Source of the DNA: Aricia agestis
Lineage: Eukaryota > Arthropoda > Insecta > Lepidoptera > Lycaenidae
DNA length: 64,000 nt
Direction: 5' to 3'
Assembly: GCF_905147365.1 (NCBI RefSeq)
Contig: NC_056417.1
Span: forward strand, 16,142,501-16,206,500
Of the stretch, positions 10,671 through 23,200 are shown piece after piece. Below the pieces are notes generated by a model. That model saw only the letters and a program-made list of their open reading frames with translations, did not search any database and was not told the DNA's origin. Every line of letters starts with the position of its first letter. The stretch's first letter is position 1. Made by a program: the position numbers and the translations under genes.

Positions 10671-10987
10671 CCTACCGAGTAGAGTGGCGAGACAGTAGTG
10701 TTGGTAGAAATAGCATTAGCAATAATAATGAATTGTTAAATGCCCATTAGCAATAATTAAAACATTCGTACTTGCTAAAAATGATATTGCTATTATTAAC
10801 ATACGCAGCAACAGTCTGCGATCATGAAAAAAATGACATCCACACTGTTACGCACTGCGGCGCTTACAGCTATTTAACTTGCTATTTTTTATTCGATGCT
10901 AAATAATACTTGACTAGAACGCTGCGATGCGAACCGATAGATCATGATGCCGCTTGAGGGCACTGACTCGCCACTCTACTCGGTAGG
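10671..10987. mobile_element. TIR element candidate with 22-base inverted ends
   Basis: CCTACCGAGTAGAGTGGCGA at 10671 pairs exactly with the end of the element at 10987. The 317-base size fits a MITE. I could not find a convincing target duplication, so the superfamily is unassigned. Confidence 0.6.
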
Positions 10988-11217
10988 TGAAATGACGGCT
11001 CGCAATAGTGTATCGTGCCTTAAGTAACGTTCAATACATTGTAAAACTTGTGGCGTTACAAATAAAGTCCACATTCGCACCCGGGAATTGCACGAGTGGA
11101 TTCTGTTCGTAACGAACAAATTCGAATTAAAATCTCTTCATAAGTGCTACTTAAATTACATACAGGCTGTAAGAAAGGCATTTGACTTAAGAGTCAATGT
11201 TCTGATGATAGCTCGAT

Positions 11218-11511
11218 CGTAAAGTTAATATACCTAGTGGAATAGAGAAACAAAGGCCTGAGCAAGAGAGATGTCACTATCAGTAACACTGCGTGGTAAA
11301 AAGAGACATGTGATAGACAGCAGCACTCTTTTTTCGACGTCCAGTCGGCACGTGCCGCACGTTGACAATTTAATCTCATAGAATTCATGTTCAATCATGC
11401 TGGTGTAAGTGTATACGTACACATATTTTTACACACAGATGTAAACCAATTTCGGTTTCGTTTGACAGCTCGAGATTGTTGCTCTATTCCGCTAGGTATA
11501 TTAACTTTATG
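11218..11511. mobile_element. hAT MITE copy 1 (294 bases)
   Basis: A perfect eight-base duplication AGCTCGAT lies at 11210-11217 and 11512-11519. Inverted ends are C(G/A)TAAAGTTAATATACCTAG then GGAATAGAG. The same family recurs inverted at 12944-13240. It has no coding capacity; ORFs read across it are shared between both copies and are spurious. Confidence 0.85.
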
Positions 11512-11519
11512 AGCTCGAT

Positions 11520-12818
11520 ACAATTTTTGCTTCTTTCTCGCTTATGTCACAGGACAGACATAAAACATTTAAACAAACTTCTTGATTAACAACTTTTAGA
11601 ACAAACATGTTAGAAAATTGACTTAAAATTCTTACTTTTGTCAAATTCTCTGTTTTTGCTCAGTACCGTTGAAAAAACCTATGTGATGTGTTTAGAAACC
11701 ACTAAATGTTTATAAAATTATAGTCACAGTGTGGCCATAACAACGGAACTAAGTTGTTGTAATAGTTTGACATTTTTGCTTTGGCAACACAACTCGAAGC
11801 ACAGACCTTTCGATATTTTACGCTGTGGATTTTGACTACTATTAATGAAAATGTACTAGATAATAAATTTTAATATATTTCAAGCTTATTTTTATCAGCC
11901 GTTTAAATTTTAACACTCAATAATAAAATTACTAATTCGGTGGATACAGTGATGTTTTGTATGATTTGGGCTATGGTTTTTGAGTATGACTGAAGATAAT
12001 AATGAAATTGTCGATGCTGCGGTATATAGTCGTAATCGTAGTGTCATCCCTTTCAAATCAATCTAAGAAAAAGAGGGATGACACTACGATTGCCACTTTT
12101 TAATTTCTTCACTTTTTTGACAGACTATACTACAAAATTGAAGGTGTTGTGAATTAACTTGCAACGCGTTTTTATAATATAATGCTGAGGAAATTGACGT
12201 ATTTAAGAATGAGGTCCTAGGCTGTTGAGACTAGTAAGTCTAGTAGTAACTAGCTTTGCAAGTATAAATACACATGGGGCTGCTTGCGCCAGTCTTTTAA
12301 TCTGAAATGTGATGCCTCTCTTACTCTTCTTATATTTAAGAAAGAGAAAAAATTACATTTCGTCACAGGTGGCACTAGTGAACTTTAAAACTTTTTTTTT
12401 CCGTCAGAATATAACTTGTACCTGGCAGCCCTGGGATCTTGGTCTATAAATACGTTTTTATCACAGCAAAGTTGCGTGCTGTGGAGTCTGCTAGTGTGTG
12501 TATGTGTGTGGTGTGCTGCGTACAAATATTCCATTTTATATATTGTCTTACGGCGGTTTATTTACACTATTTATTTAGTACTCGGACGACGTCCGGTGTC
12601 GCCGCTATTTATTGTTTACAAGTTGCCAGCCTCGACAGCAATAACCGAGTTTCATATACAATATTCTCCGCTGGCAATATATTTGATAGTATTTTTTCTT
12701 TTGACTAGTGGAATCGACGGTTTATTATTTCGTTTATAATGTAGATAAATTATTTTTATGACGCTATTGATTTCGACCAATACGACGCATCGACGCTATT
12801 TCATATGTCACTTAGCTA
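11520..12818. other. Spacer between inverted hAT copies; no gene recognised
   Basis: It contains a MITE fragment (12025-12128) and a stretch near 12416-12739 with a hydrophobic open frame and an upstream TATAAATA at about 12444. Residue composition (many Tyr, Ile, Leu, Cys with no motif) looks like translated AT-rich DNA, so it is not called as a gene. Confidence 0.45.
12025..12128. mobile_element. Foldback MITE, internally deleted copy of the 46551 family
   Basis: It shares ATCGTAGTGTCATCCCTTTC and the right end TTTTTTGACAGACTAT with 46551-46685. The left arm has lost about 35 bases just inside its end. Confidence 0.7.
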
Positions 12819-12939
12819 GGGACTACTGTAAAGATTAATGTAACTATTTAATTAAAATATATAAGTTTTTCAACTATTGTGGTTTCATTTATCTCTCGCT
12901 TGTTTTCAGATACCTGTAACTATCATATTACAGTAGTCC
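12819..12939. mobile_element. Small TIR element candidate
   Basis: GGACTACTGTAA near its left end is mirrored exactly by TTACAGTAGTCC at its right end, 120 bases away. The hAT copy 2 target site overlaps its right edge. No target duplication was identified. Confidence 0.35.
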
Positions 12940-12943
12940 GGAC

Positions 12944-13240
12944 CATAAAGTTAATAATACCTAGCGGAATAGAGCAACAATCTCGAGCTGTCAAACGAAA
13001 CCGAAATTGGTTTTCATCTGTGTGAAAAATATGTGTACGTGTACACTTACACAAGCATGATTGAACATGAATTCTATGAGATTAAATTGTCAACGTGCGG
13101 CACGTGCCGACTGGACGTCAAAAAAAGAGTGCTGCTGTCATGTATCACACGTCTCTTTTTACCACGCAGTGTTACTGATAGTGACATCTCTCTTGCTCAG
13201 ACCTTTGTTTCTCTATTCCGCTAGGTATATTAACTTTAGG
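12944..13240. mobile_element. hAT MITE copy 2 (297 bases), inverted relative to copy 1
   Basis: Flanks GTCCGGAC (12936-12943) and GCCCGGAC (13241-13248) match at seven of eight bases. Its ends are the same as copy 1 but the body is in the opposite orientation. It ends about 60 bases from the sn poly(A) signal. Confidence 0.83.
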
Positions 13241-13279
13241 GCCCGGACAGTGTAGGGAGTAGAAAATAAAACGAGTCAA

Positions 13280-13913
13280 GTATTACAATATGATTATAAT
13301 TTATTCATTAATAGTTTACAAGACATTATCGTACAACCGTGTAGGATCGGCGCGGCCGCCGCCCGCACCAGATACGTACAAAAATCGTATAAAAAAATCC
13401 TAAAAAATCTCGTCTAAAGTTAAAAAATCTGGAATGGACGTCCGTCGGAGCCCCGCCTAATCCTAGCGACTTAAATTACCTTAACTAGCTTACAGTAGAG
13501 AAGCCAGACCTCGTGCGAATGTTAGTGCAGGGTATACGACGCGAAGTGATGAAATAAAAAATTGTCCTGCACTAGGATGAGTGACGAGCGAGCGAGCCGT
13601 GAGGGCCGAGGGGGATGAGTGATGACGCTCGCTCGCAGAGCACGCGGCCGGTATTGCGCACCGCCCGGGACTGCGCTCCGCAGATCAGACTAGACGCTAA
13701 CATGCCAATAAATATTACAACGTTTTAAATAAAGCACGATAAATCCAAGCGAGTACCTCGGCGGATCCACCGATGAGTAATCTACGGTTACAGTAGACAA
13801 GCGATATTCCGATACGATCACATTCGCGCTGGGCGATAAATAGCCTTAACGTTACTAAATGCACCGGGCCGCGGGGGGGCGGGCCGGGGGGAGGGCTAGG
13901 GGGCGGGGCGGCG
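13280..13913 (-). other. sn: Fascin 3' UTR
   Basis: About 610-630 bases run from the stop codon to the poly(A) signal. The part near the stop is GC-rich, then it becomes AT-rich. The exact cleavage site cannot be read from the sequence. Confidence 0.65.
13300..13305 (-). terminator. sn: Poly(A) signal AATAAA of sn
   Basis: TTTATT on the plus strand reads AATAAA on the minus strand, about 610 bases after the sn stop and just before intergenic transposon sequence. No other canonical hexamer on this strand is better placed. Confidence 0.6.
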
Positions 13914-14241
13914 CTAGTACTCCCAGTGCGTGGCGTGCGCGAGGTCGGCCGAGCCCAGGCGGAAGTTGCCGTTCTTGGCGGCGGCGAGGTAGCAGCCGGC
14001 CTGGCGGATGGCGAGGCGCGTGGGCTCGCGCAGCTCCAGGTAGAAGGGCTCGGGGCTGTCGCTGTCGCAGGTGACGCCCTCGCTGTCCGCGTGCCAGTAC
14101 TTGCCGTTGGAGCCCTTGAAGTACACGGCGCCCTTCGGCCCGCGCACCACCTGGATGGTCTCGTAGTTGGCCTTGTTGCACTCCAGCCGAACGCCCTTCG
14201 GGCCCACGAAGCCCTGCTCGCACTTCAGCACCAGGATCGGC
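13914..14241 (-). CDS. sn: sn last coding exon, residues 404-512 and stop, trefoil 4
   Basis: The acceptor GTTGCAG ends at 14242 and the stop TAG is at 13916-13914. It encodes PILVLKCEQGFVGPKGVRLE, AVYFKGSNGKYWHADSEGVT, AIRQAGCYLAAAKNGNFRLG and the C-terminal THWEY. It has very high third-position GC. Confidence 0.94.
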
Positions 14242-17200
14242 CTGCAACCACACATTATCGTAATCTTTTTATTATTGCAAATTATAATAAGCACGTCCTT
14301 AAGATAGATAAACTTGCGAGGGGATTTAGAACATTTTGGATAGTTATAGTTTAGGCTGATAAACTTGTGATTGTTATCCACAAAAAGTATAGTGATCCCG
14401 GAGGATACCGTAATGACTGGGTTAAATAACAACCTTATAAGAAATAAACAGCAATTGACGTAGTAAGTAATGTAACTTTTCAACTTTTAAGGGCCTGTTT
14501 CACCAATTACTGTTAAGTGTCGGATAGCTAGGTATCCACAACATATCTGTATTCGGACAGATGGAGTATCTGTCAGATAAATTGTGGATAGACTATCCTG
14601 CACTTATCAGTGAGAGGTGAAAGCCCTAAATAAGATTGATAAATGTCGGTAATATGATGGTACGTACCTGTTGATGAGGTAGAAGTAGTACTTGCAGTTG
14701 TCGTCGACGGTGTCGGCGGAGGCGTATAGGTGTCCGGAGCGCTTGGTCAGCAGGTACTTGCCGTTGTTGGCGCGGAACGCCACCGCCCCCGACCCGCACC
14801 ACTCCAGCTCGAACAGTGCGTTGCTCGACCTGAAATGTAATCATGTTGGTCAGAACTCAGAAGGTAACAGACATAAAATATTCCAAATCCAAAAGACAAA
14901 ACATTTTTTATCCCATTTCCTCCAGATAGCGCCGGTAAAAACGTAATCGATTTTTAAATGCTTAGTTTGATGTCTTGCGGATAGAGGGCGCTTAACAAAA
15001 GTAACGCAATGGCAAGACACGGAAAAAGGTTAGAAACATGGATAGAAGTGAAAAACGCTAAACCGTAAACAGCTATTTGTTTCACAAAAATCCGAATGTG
15101 TGAAAAAGAAAGATAAAATTTGCCTTTTCGCTTTTTATATGGCTCAGTTTCAGAGTCAAAATTACTTTTGCCAGCGCTCTAGGGAGATCATTTGATTCTG
15201 AGATGCTCGCATCTTAGTGTTAGTTTTCCATTTCAGTTTTTTGTTGAATGGTACCGACCTGTTGTCGCCCGCGGCCTGTATGCCGCCGCCGGTCTCGAGC
15301 GTCCAGTAGCGGTCCTGCATGGTGCGGATGTACCAGCGCCGCGTGCCCCAGTCGAACTCCAGCTGGAACGTCTCGTGCGACGAGATCTCGTCCTGGTTCG
15401 CCGTCACGTCCACGCCTGGGGAGTGGGGAACGACAATGTGGTTAGAATTTATTTTTATTACATGACTAGCTGACCCGACAAACGTTTTGCCAAAAAAGTC
15501 GATAAAAAATCTATTCTCAGGCTTAACGAATGTACGTACAAAATTTCATTAAAATCGGTTGAGCCGTTTCAGAGGAGTTCGCGTACAAACACTGTGACAC
15601 GAGAACTTTATATATTAGACTAATAACAGTATATTTTATTACACACTTTTTAAGCATTATTTTTCTTAATAGGTACGGGCTACGGCACAATAACACAATA
15701 TTATGTAGTGCGTTTCAGTATATGGGCTATAAAGCTACTAATTTTAATGTCTCGTACGTAAGTCGCGCAATAAAGAACACTTGCACATCGATTTGGTCGA
15801 GTTAAAATTTTACATTACATTTTCTGGGATAAAAATGAGCTGATACTATGGGAGCAAAATGTACGAGCAAGAGATAGTTAATAGTTTAGCGTTCACAAGC
15901 AGCAAATAACTTGTGTTTACTGATTAGGTTACTTTCAAAATTATTATGTCATATCGGTAAGCATTTAGAATGTAACCAGCAGCTGACAATTGATATCATA
16001 ATGTATGATATCGATATTGAGCACCGTCACTGTGCCACTTGACTTCATGCCACATGGCCCTAGACTGCGACTGGCGAGACATACTCAAGTGTTTGTAAAC
16101 TTAAAACGACACACCAAAATCTGCCACAACCCAAATCTTGTAAGTAGTCCTGGGTATAATAGTATGTTAAAACATAATCGTTCTTCCTATGTAAGAAATA
16201 GCATCATTATGTTTATGATTCTTAACTGAAAGTTGTCACCAACTGAATCTGTGCAAGTGTGTCTTAAGAAATTTTACTTTTATGCATTTTATCGTCTTTT
16301 AAACAAACAACGCTTCATATTTTGTCGCAGCTTTCATTTTTAATTTCACTAAACTTTCTGCTACTACAGTAACCAGGGACCACAGCCAAATAAACTCTTG
16401 AAGTCTCGAGGTACATACAAATCTCTGTTCCGAATCCCAATCTAATCACGTCAGTCGGCATCTTCACGCTACATAAAATCAAACATTCCGTTGAAATTGC
16501 GGCATTAGAGATAAGTCGGCTCCGAATATATTAATTAGTCTGTCCGTCACGAGCCGGCTCAGGCATCCGTGCGAGAGAGTGGAAAGTCGCCAGCCGACAG
16601 TCGACTGCCACAATGAGAAGTTTTTGTGGCGAATAACGGAGACGAGAGCGATTGTTGCTGGAATTGTATTGCACACACACACACACACATAGCTACATAG
16701 ACAGGTATGAGCTAGATGAGCAGTTATGATTGTTATTTATGTAATAAGTTCAAAGCGGTCTAAGTAGACTTCTATGACCATAATGTACAGTTGGTAAATA
16801 GCGCTAAGCTATTGTCGATGAATTTTGTACTTGGTTACAAAGAGTTTTTGAAGTTTAGAGTTGGTTTTGGTTATAATAATTATTGTTTTGGGTTATAATT
16901 GGTATATTTTGCTGCTGTAGTCCCCTAAATGGATTTTTAATTCCTATTAGAGGTAACGCAATATGCTTTTTCATATGAGCGGCTCGAAGGACCAAGTCTG
17001 TGGTTTAATCCTAAACCAAAATATGTATTGTGAAAAAAACATTAAGAAACTAAAAAACGTAGCAGTTCCACAGCGAATAGAGAGGGACTGTTATTCGTGA
17101 CTACAAAACAAAACCGAGCTCGACTCAAAACGTAAAGTTTCAAGCCCCATTTGTTTTATTGTGGCCAACTATCGATTTTCCGGCCCGTTGTGTTCTGTGA

Positions 17201-20200
17201 TTGCGAGTGCGTACCATAGAACATTCTAGTACTGTGTAGCTACAGGTACAGGCTCCACAGCTGCAAACAGACATTTATCAAGCGCAGAGTTTCTAATTTG
17301 TAAGGGAAAATGCACTGTCAGAGAAATTGATTAGGTAGATAGATGGATGGGACTACCTTATTTAATTGATTTGTTTCAAGTCAATGCTAATTGCTAAGTC
17401 CTTGATTTCCCGTATTCATAAATAAACAGACCAAATAACGTAAGTCCTCCATTACACCAATTTCTCGACTAATAGTGCCTACTTTATTTACTGCCAAGTA
17501 TTTTTTTTATGAAATAAGGGGGCAAACGAGCAAACGGGTCACCTGATGTAAAGCAACTTCCGTCGCCCATGGACACTCGCAGCATCAGAAGAGCTGCAGG
17601 TGCGTTGCCGGCCTTTTTAGAGGGGGAATAGGGTAATAAGGGAGGGTAGGGATGGGAAGGGAAGGGTATAGGGGAGGGTAGGGAAGGAAATAGGGTAGGG
17701 GATTGGGCCTCCGGTAAACTCACTCACTCGGTGAAACACAGCGCAAGCGCTGTTTCACCCCGGTTTTCTGTGAGAACGTGGTATTTCTCCGGTCGAGCCG
17801 GCCCGTTCGTGCCCACGTCTCTCACGTCAAGTTCGTATTATGCTATATCTATTTGCTATCTTCCCGTTTTGTCCCTTTGTAAAAGCGACAGCAATTATTT
17901 TGCAAGACGCAAAAACTAGAACATAGATCTGGCAACCATACTTTAGAAGCTAACATTATAATAGTTGGTATAGCACTGTATTTGTCATAAACACTAGACA
18001 GTGTTATAGGTACTTATCCACACTAGTAACACTAGTGAGTAGTGCCATATTGTCGGGGAGCAGGGAGCTGGGAGAGCGCACGCATCTCACGCACGCATTA
18101 CCATCTCATTATACTGACGCTGGGAAAACTAAACAATGCTTTACTTTCTGTTGCCGAGCGCACGCGAAGGCCGCAGAGGTATACCGTATATAACACAAGA
18201 GGTTATACAACTCTGAAGTTAGTAGACTTTTGACGAGAAGCCTAAAAGCTAGCGCGTGACGCGTTGGAGAAAATGAACATTCACTTTGGCTTTGGCTTAT
18301 CTGAATGAACGCTAAAATCGAAATCTTATAAGAAGTTATGTGACAAAGTTCTACGAATAAGAAAGATTTTACATTTATGTGTGACTCGAACAACGCTAAC
18401 TGCATGTTTAGTAAATCAATCACGTAAAAAGGCTTGCTCTGTTTTCGTATTATATAGCATTTATCGCCTAAATAGTTAATACAATACACGTATAGCCTTA
18501 TACTTTTTTGAACATGTTCCTTACATTTCGAACATGATTTATTAGCTTTTGATTCCCAACCACAACAAAACATGTATGACTTATGAGTCAATCTGTGATA
18601 CAACCTGCAAGGTACAATAGGTCCTGTACCTGTGAGGACAATGGGACTAGATGACACGGCATATCAGGTTCCCATATGCGTTCAGATTCATAATATGACT
18701 TTTATTTTGTTGGTATTAAGGTCGTTTCAGAGGTAGTATAACTCCGAACGCAATGCAGATTTACTATAATATTGTATACGTAGGTTACTTGTTCAACTTG
18801 TCTTCGGAACTTTAAAACAACTTATGAATGAGCGTTTTACATAAATTGTATTAAATAAGTGGTAAAGTAACAATTTAGAATGAAAATGATTATAACTAGT
18901 TAGGTTATCCTTAACAGGTGATAATGAATTATAAAGTGATGATAAGAGGTCTCATTTAGAAGGTTAGCTTTAAAGAAAACTGCAAAAATGTTAAAGCAAA
19001 TTGGAACTTACAGTTGATAGCACTAAGTCGAGTACATAATATAAAGTGGCAGGCATTTGATAATATCAACCTATCCCGTATTCTCACAGCCCACTGCGAC
19101 GGTTGAGTTATGTAAATGCCGCATTGAAATTGCAGACTGGCCCCTACTTATCTATAAGTTATAGGTACGTCTGTCTCCACACTCCGCCGTCTACAGGAAA
19201 CGTCGCCTCACTTGTCTGTGAGGTTCCCATTTAAAACCCGCCTTTTGTATAGACAGCTAGAGGCATTTTAGTTATGGTGAATTTCAATAGTCTACCACTT
19301 AATGACATAACACATTTACTACTATCGTCATCAGTCTATCGCTGTCTGCTGTTTCCTCAAAGACAGTTCAATCCCTATTTTGGGCAGCCTTTATCCATCC
19401 GTATTCTATAAGAGCTATCCATATTTTATAACTAATAAGAGTAAACATTACATATTTTCTGATTTCATCCTTGACGTGGAACTTTTGTGAATCGTTTATT
19501 CATATCGATGGACAACGTGTTTACCTTAAACCCGGAAAATTCGCTCTTATAGAAGGTAAAAGAGGTGTCTAAAGTCCGAACTCCCAGTCTACGTGACCAT
19601 GGTTATTTCCTATGCGCGATGGAGCGAGGAACAATGAAGTGTGTTGGCGGCTCGGCCGTCACCGTCCGCCGCACAGATTACGGGCAGCTGGGGATGTGGT
19701 GGCGTTTTTGTGTGCTTAAGTAATGCAGACGTGAATACTAATTACAAGTCTACGTGGTCTACAATCTGTGACGTGTGACTTCGTCGAAGACTTGGCTCAG
19801 CTAACGTTTCAAGTTACGGTATCGTCTGGGTGCGATATAACCTAGGAATTTATCTGATTATCTTACGTTTATAAGCATTGTTTTTGCATAATGGCCGTGA
19901 TTACTGAGTAACATACCTTTATTATTATTTTTTTTACATGGGAAAATGCATTACGCATCACTGGCGGATTGGGGACATCGGCCGGGGTATGTGGGACTCT
20001 CCGAGGAACTACCCTCTAAAACCCCATGGTGCTCCACTCACCCGCTTAGGCAAAGTTACGGGCACGATCAACCCACCGCAACTTTACCAAACTGAGTAAC
20101 ATACCTAGCGATATTTTATGACGCACTACAGTTCTTGCACGACTTTCCCGCTTTCCGTGCAGACTGACACTTCGCTTACTAGCGACGATATAATAAAAGT

Positions 20201-23200
20201 TTCTTGCAGACTAGCACCGCCACAGTAGAAATGCGAAAGAATAGAAACCTAATTTTAGGGACAAACAAACGGAACTTTAAAGAAATTCTTACTATGGTAG
20301 ATACTGACCTTGTTTAACCGACACGTATTTGTCATTGAGGGCGGCGACGAAGGCGGCCTGGGGGAGGGAGTCCTCGAGCGAGAACAGCTCGTCCCGGGTG
20401 ACGGCGGTGGAGCGCGTCTTCAGCACCGCCTTGGAGCCGATGGGGGCGAGGTACGCGCCGGCCGAGTCCCGCAGCGCCAGCGAGCCCGCGTGGTACTCCG
20501 CGCTGAACAGGCATTCCGAGGTGCATGTGTCCAGAAGCTGCAGACAAGGATTAACGGTGATATTTGTTGGTACAGAAGATTGTTGAAATAATACATTAAA
20601 GGAGAGTGAAGATCTGGATCAGATATACAAATCATCAAAAGATACCGGATAGGACGGCTTGTTCGGGTGATGAGGAGTAAGAGACAAGCTCTCATCTTTC
20701 ACTTTATTGATCACAATTAACATCATTGTTATGCGCCACATACGTGGAGGATTATTTTAACTTTGAAGTCCCAAAAGGCGCCAGTGTTGGCACATATGTC
20801 TTAGCCCTCAAAATTCAAACATGTATTTTATCTACTTTGTGTTCCAAATAAAATATTATAAATGTCAATTTTATGTTAAATAAGGATGAATCTCCAGATG
20901 CAAATATTTGTATCACTGCTGAATAAACTAACCAGAAGTTGTTGGCAACTATCAGAAAATGGCCAATCTCACCTTGCCACCAGCGCTGAGGTATTTGTTG
21001 TTGCATGTGTGCAGGGCGTATTTGCCGCCCTCGTCGGCGCGGAACTCCAACGTGAAGAGCGTGTCCTCGCCCCACGGCACGTTCGCGTCCACGTGGATCT
21101 CGTCCAGGGATTCCGACAGGTGCGCGAAACGTTTGCGACCGATCGAGCGGAGGTTCACCTGGGGGAGAAAAAAATTAAGTCTTCTGGAACGTAAAACTGA
21201 ACTACAGGCATGACAACAGTACTGACACAAAAGAAACTGCCGTGCTGATTGTGCTGATAGCCTAGGGATTCTTTTAATAATAATAAATATCTAATAATGA
21301 TTTGTAGAGCCTTTGCAAGATCTGTGCAACAAGAAAGTTGAACGGTTTCAGAACTTTGATAGAGTTTATTTGCAATTTCTCTCAGAAAAGAATGCTGTTA
21401 TTATCCTCCTAAGTCCTAATATACTCCTTATGCACTTAAGAAATTACTAGTGTTCTAAATTCTATGAAGTGTATTGCCATGTGTATACTATCTTGTTAAA
21501 ACTGTGTAAGCTCTTACCTGCGGGCGAGCAGCCAGATGCACGTGCCACAGCTCGGCGTCTCCGGGCACCTTGGCGGTGCAGGTGAGCTTGTCGGAGCTGG
21601 AGCCCAGGAAGTAGCCGCGCTCCACGTTGCGCAGCGCCCACCGCCCGCTGCCGTCGTCGGACACGCTAGAAAAGGGAGAGGTTAGTTGCTGACAAAAGAC
21701 ACAAAAGAGCAAAAAAATTTGAAGGAACAGCGCAATATCCAGTTTTGGGACTCTTGAAAGGCTAAAAGGCCTAGTATGAATGCTAAATTGAGAAAAATGC
21801 AAAAATGGAATGAATTTGTCCATTTGTGTTCACTCTTGACTTAAACACTGACTTCATTTAACGTACTTAAGAAAAGTTAGTCTAGTAAGATCTACAAGCT
21901 CAAGAACTAACAATTATTTAACAACACAATTATTTCGACGAATAAGCAAGCAAAGTCTGAGGCTCTATCTAGAGCCATAATATTATTATCAATAATATAC
22001 CAATTAACACTATTAACAACACTAATTCCTAAATTATTTCGACAAATGAGCTAAGTCTGAGGCTCTATCTAGATTCTAGAGCCATAATATTATTATCATT
22101 TATCAATATTGATTATGCCAATTAACACACTAAGTATTTCCATTTCTCGCAAACGGACACTTTTTAAACAAAGGCAGAAAAATAATTCATCTTGGAGACA
22201 ACATAAAAGGCAAATCACTCTTCCAGCCGAGAGCTGAGTGGCTGAGGGCTCTTCAGACACCTCAGGGAGAGGTCTCGACTTGCCAATCACATCCTCGTTA
22301 CGTGCTGATTAGATCTATATCTACTACAAACAACTCGATGGGATTCTAAGCAGTCTTCAAACAGAATTTCACTGGAGGTAATATTAGTGAACCACAGAAA
22401 AAGGGATATTTAGGTATTTACGATCGATTAATTGTTTAATTAAAACTATTAAAGGAAATATTGACAAAATGTGAGAACAACAGCTTCAGTGCCTCCCTGT
22501 TCGATCTCGTGACTCGTGTAATTAGCTGCCTCCCAAAATTGTTTCAATAATTTCGAAACGTACTCAAGCAAGCAAACATACCAAATAATTTCTGATGATA
22601 TAAATACAGTAAAAAGTGCTTTTGTTTAATGGATTTTCAATTCTCACGCGATTGGAGGGTGTGGTAGGTATTAGCAATAAATATTGATCACATGACGGTC
22701 CCGTTGTGTCTGTGAGAACTCCGACAGGAAACAAACGGCTCAGAAGCCCATTCAAATATTTACTTAAAACGATAACATACATCCGCGACACATTCACTGA
22801 CCGAATAATTGGAAACTTTTATAAAGAAGTGCTAAATGAATCATCATTGTAAGATGAAATTATTTAACTGGCAATATTCACAGACCAGTAAATATTCCTT
22901 AGTCTATGCAATATTGATGAATGATGGTAAAGTCCGGCGCGAGTGATAAAGACATGTACGGTATGGATAAATTATGGATAAATTTTAACATACTCCTTAT
23001 AACCTATATAACTTCATGTATACGTGGGAGAGCCGTGCTTCGGCACGAATGGGCCGGCTCGACCGGAGAAATACCACGTTCTCATAGAAAACCGGCGTGA
23101 AACAGCGCTTGCGCTGTGTTTCGCCGAGTGAGTGAGTTTACCGGAGGCCCAATCCCCTACCATATTCCCTTCCCTACCCTCCCCTATTACCCTGTTCCCT

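Larger units (their letters stand above)
15416..20308 (-). other. sn: sn intron between residues-298 exons (4.9 kb) with repeats
   Basis: It holds an RTE-like tail (15465-15632), a CA run (16671-16689), a full SINE-like copy (17501-17829), an interspersed fragment (19932-20100), and a 182-codon minus-strand open frame (18109-18657) that is Cys-containing but without recognisable motif or homology. Otherwise it is AT-rich with nothing supported. Confidence 0.7.

Noticed and set aside
12416..12739. Hydrophobic ORF between the hAT copies, with TATAAATA upstream
   Set aside because: A second overlapping frame is open as well, which is typical of non-coding DNA. No motif or splice evidence.
13033..13255. 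ORFs shared between 11194-11422 and 13033-13255
   Set aside because: They are the same MITE read in two places; the frames are by-products of the repeat.
18109..18657. 182-codon minus-strand open frame in an sn intron
   Set aside because: Its length is notable, but there is no recognisable domain, signal or repeated motif, composition follows the local DNA, and it sits inside a well-defined intron. Left as an unproven ORF.
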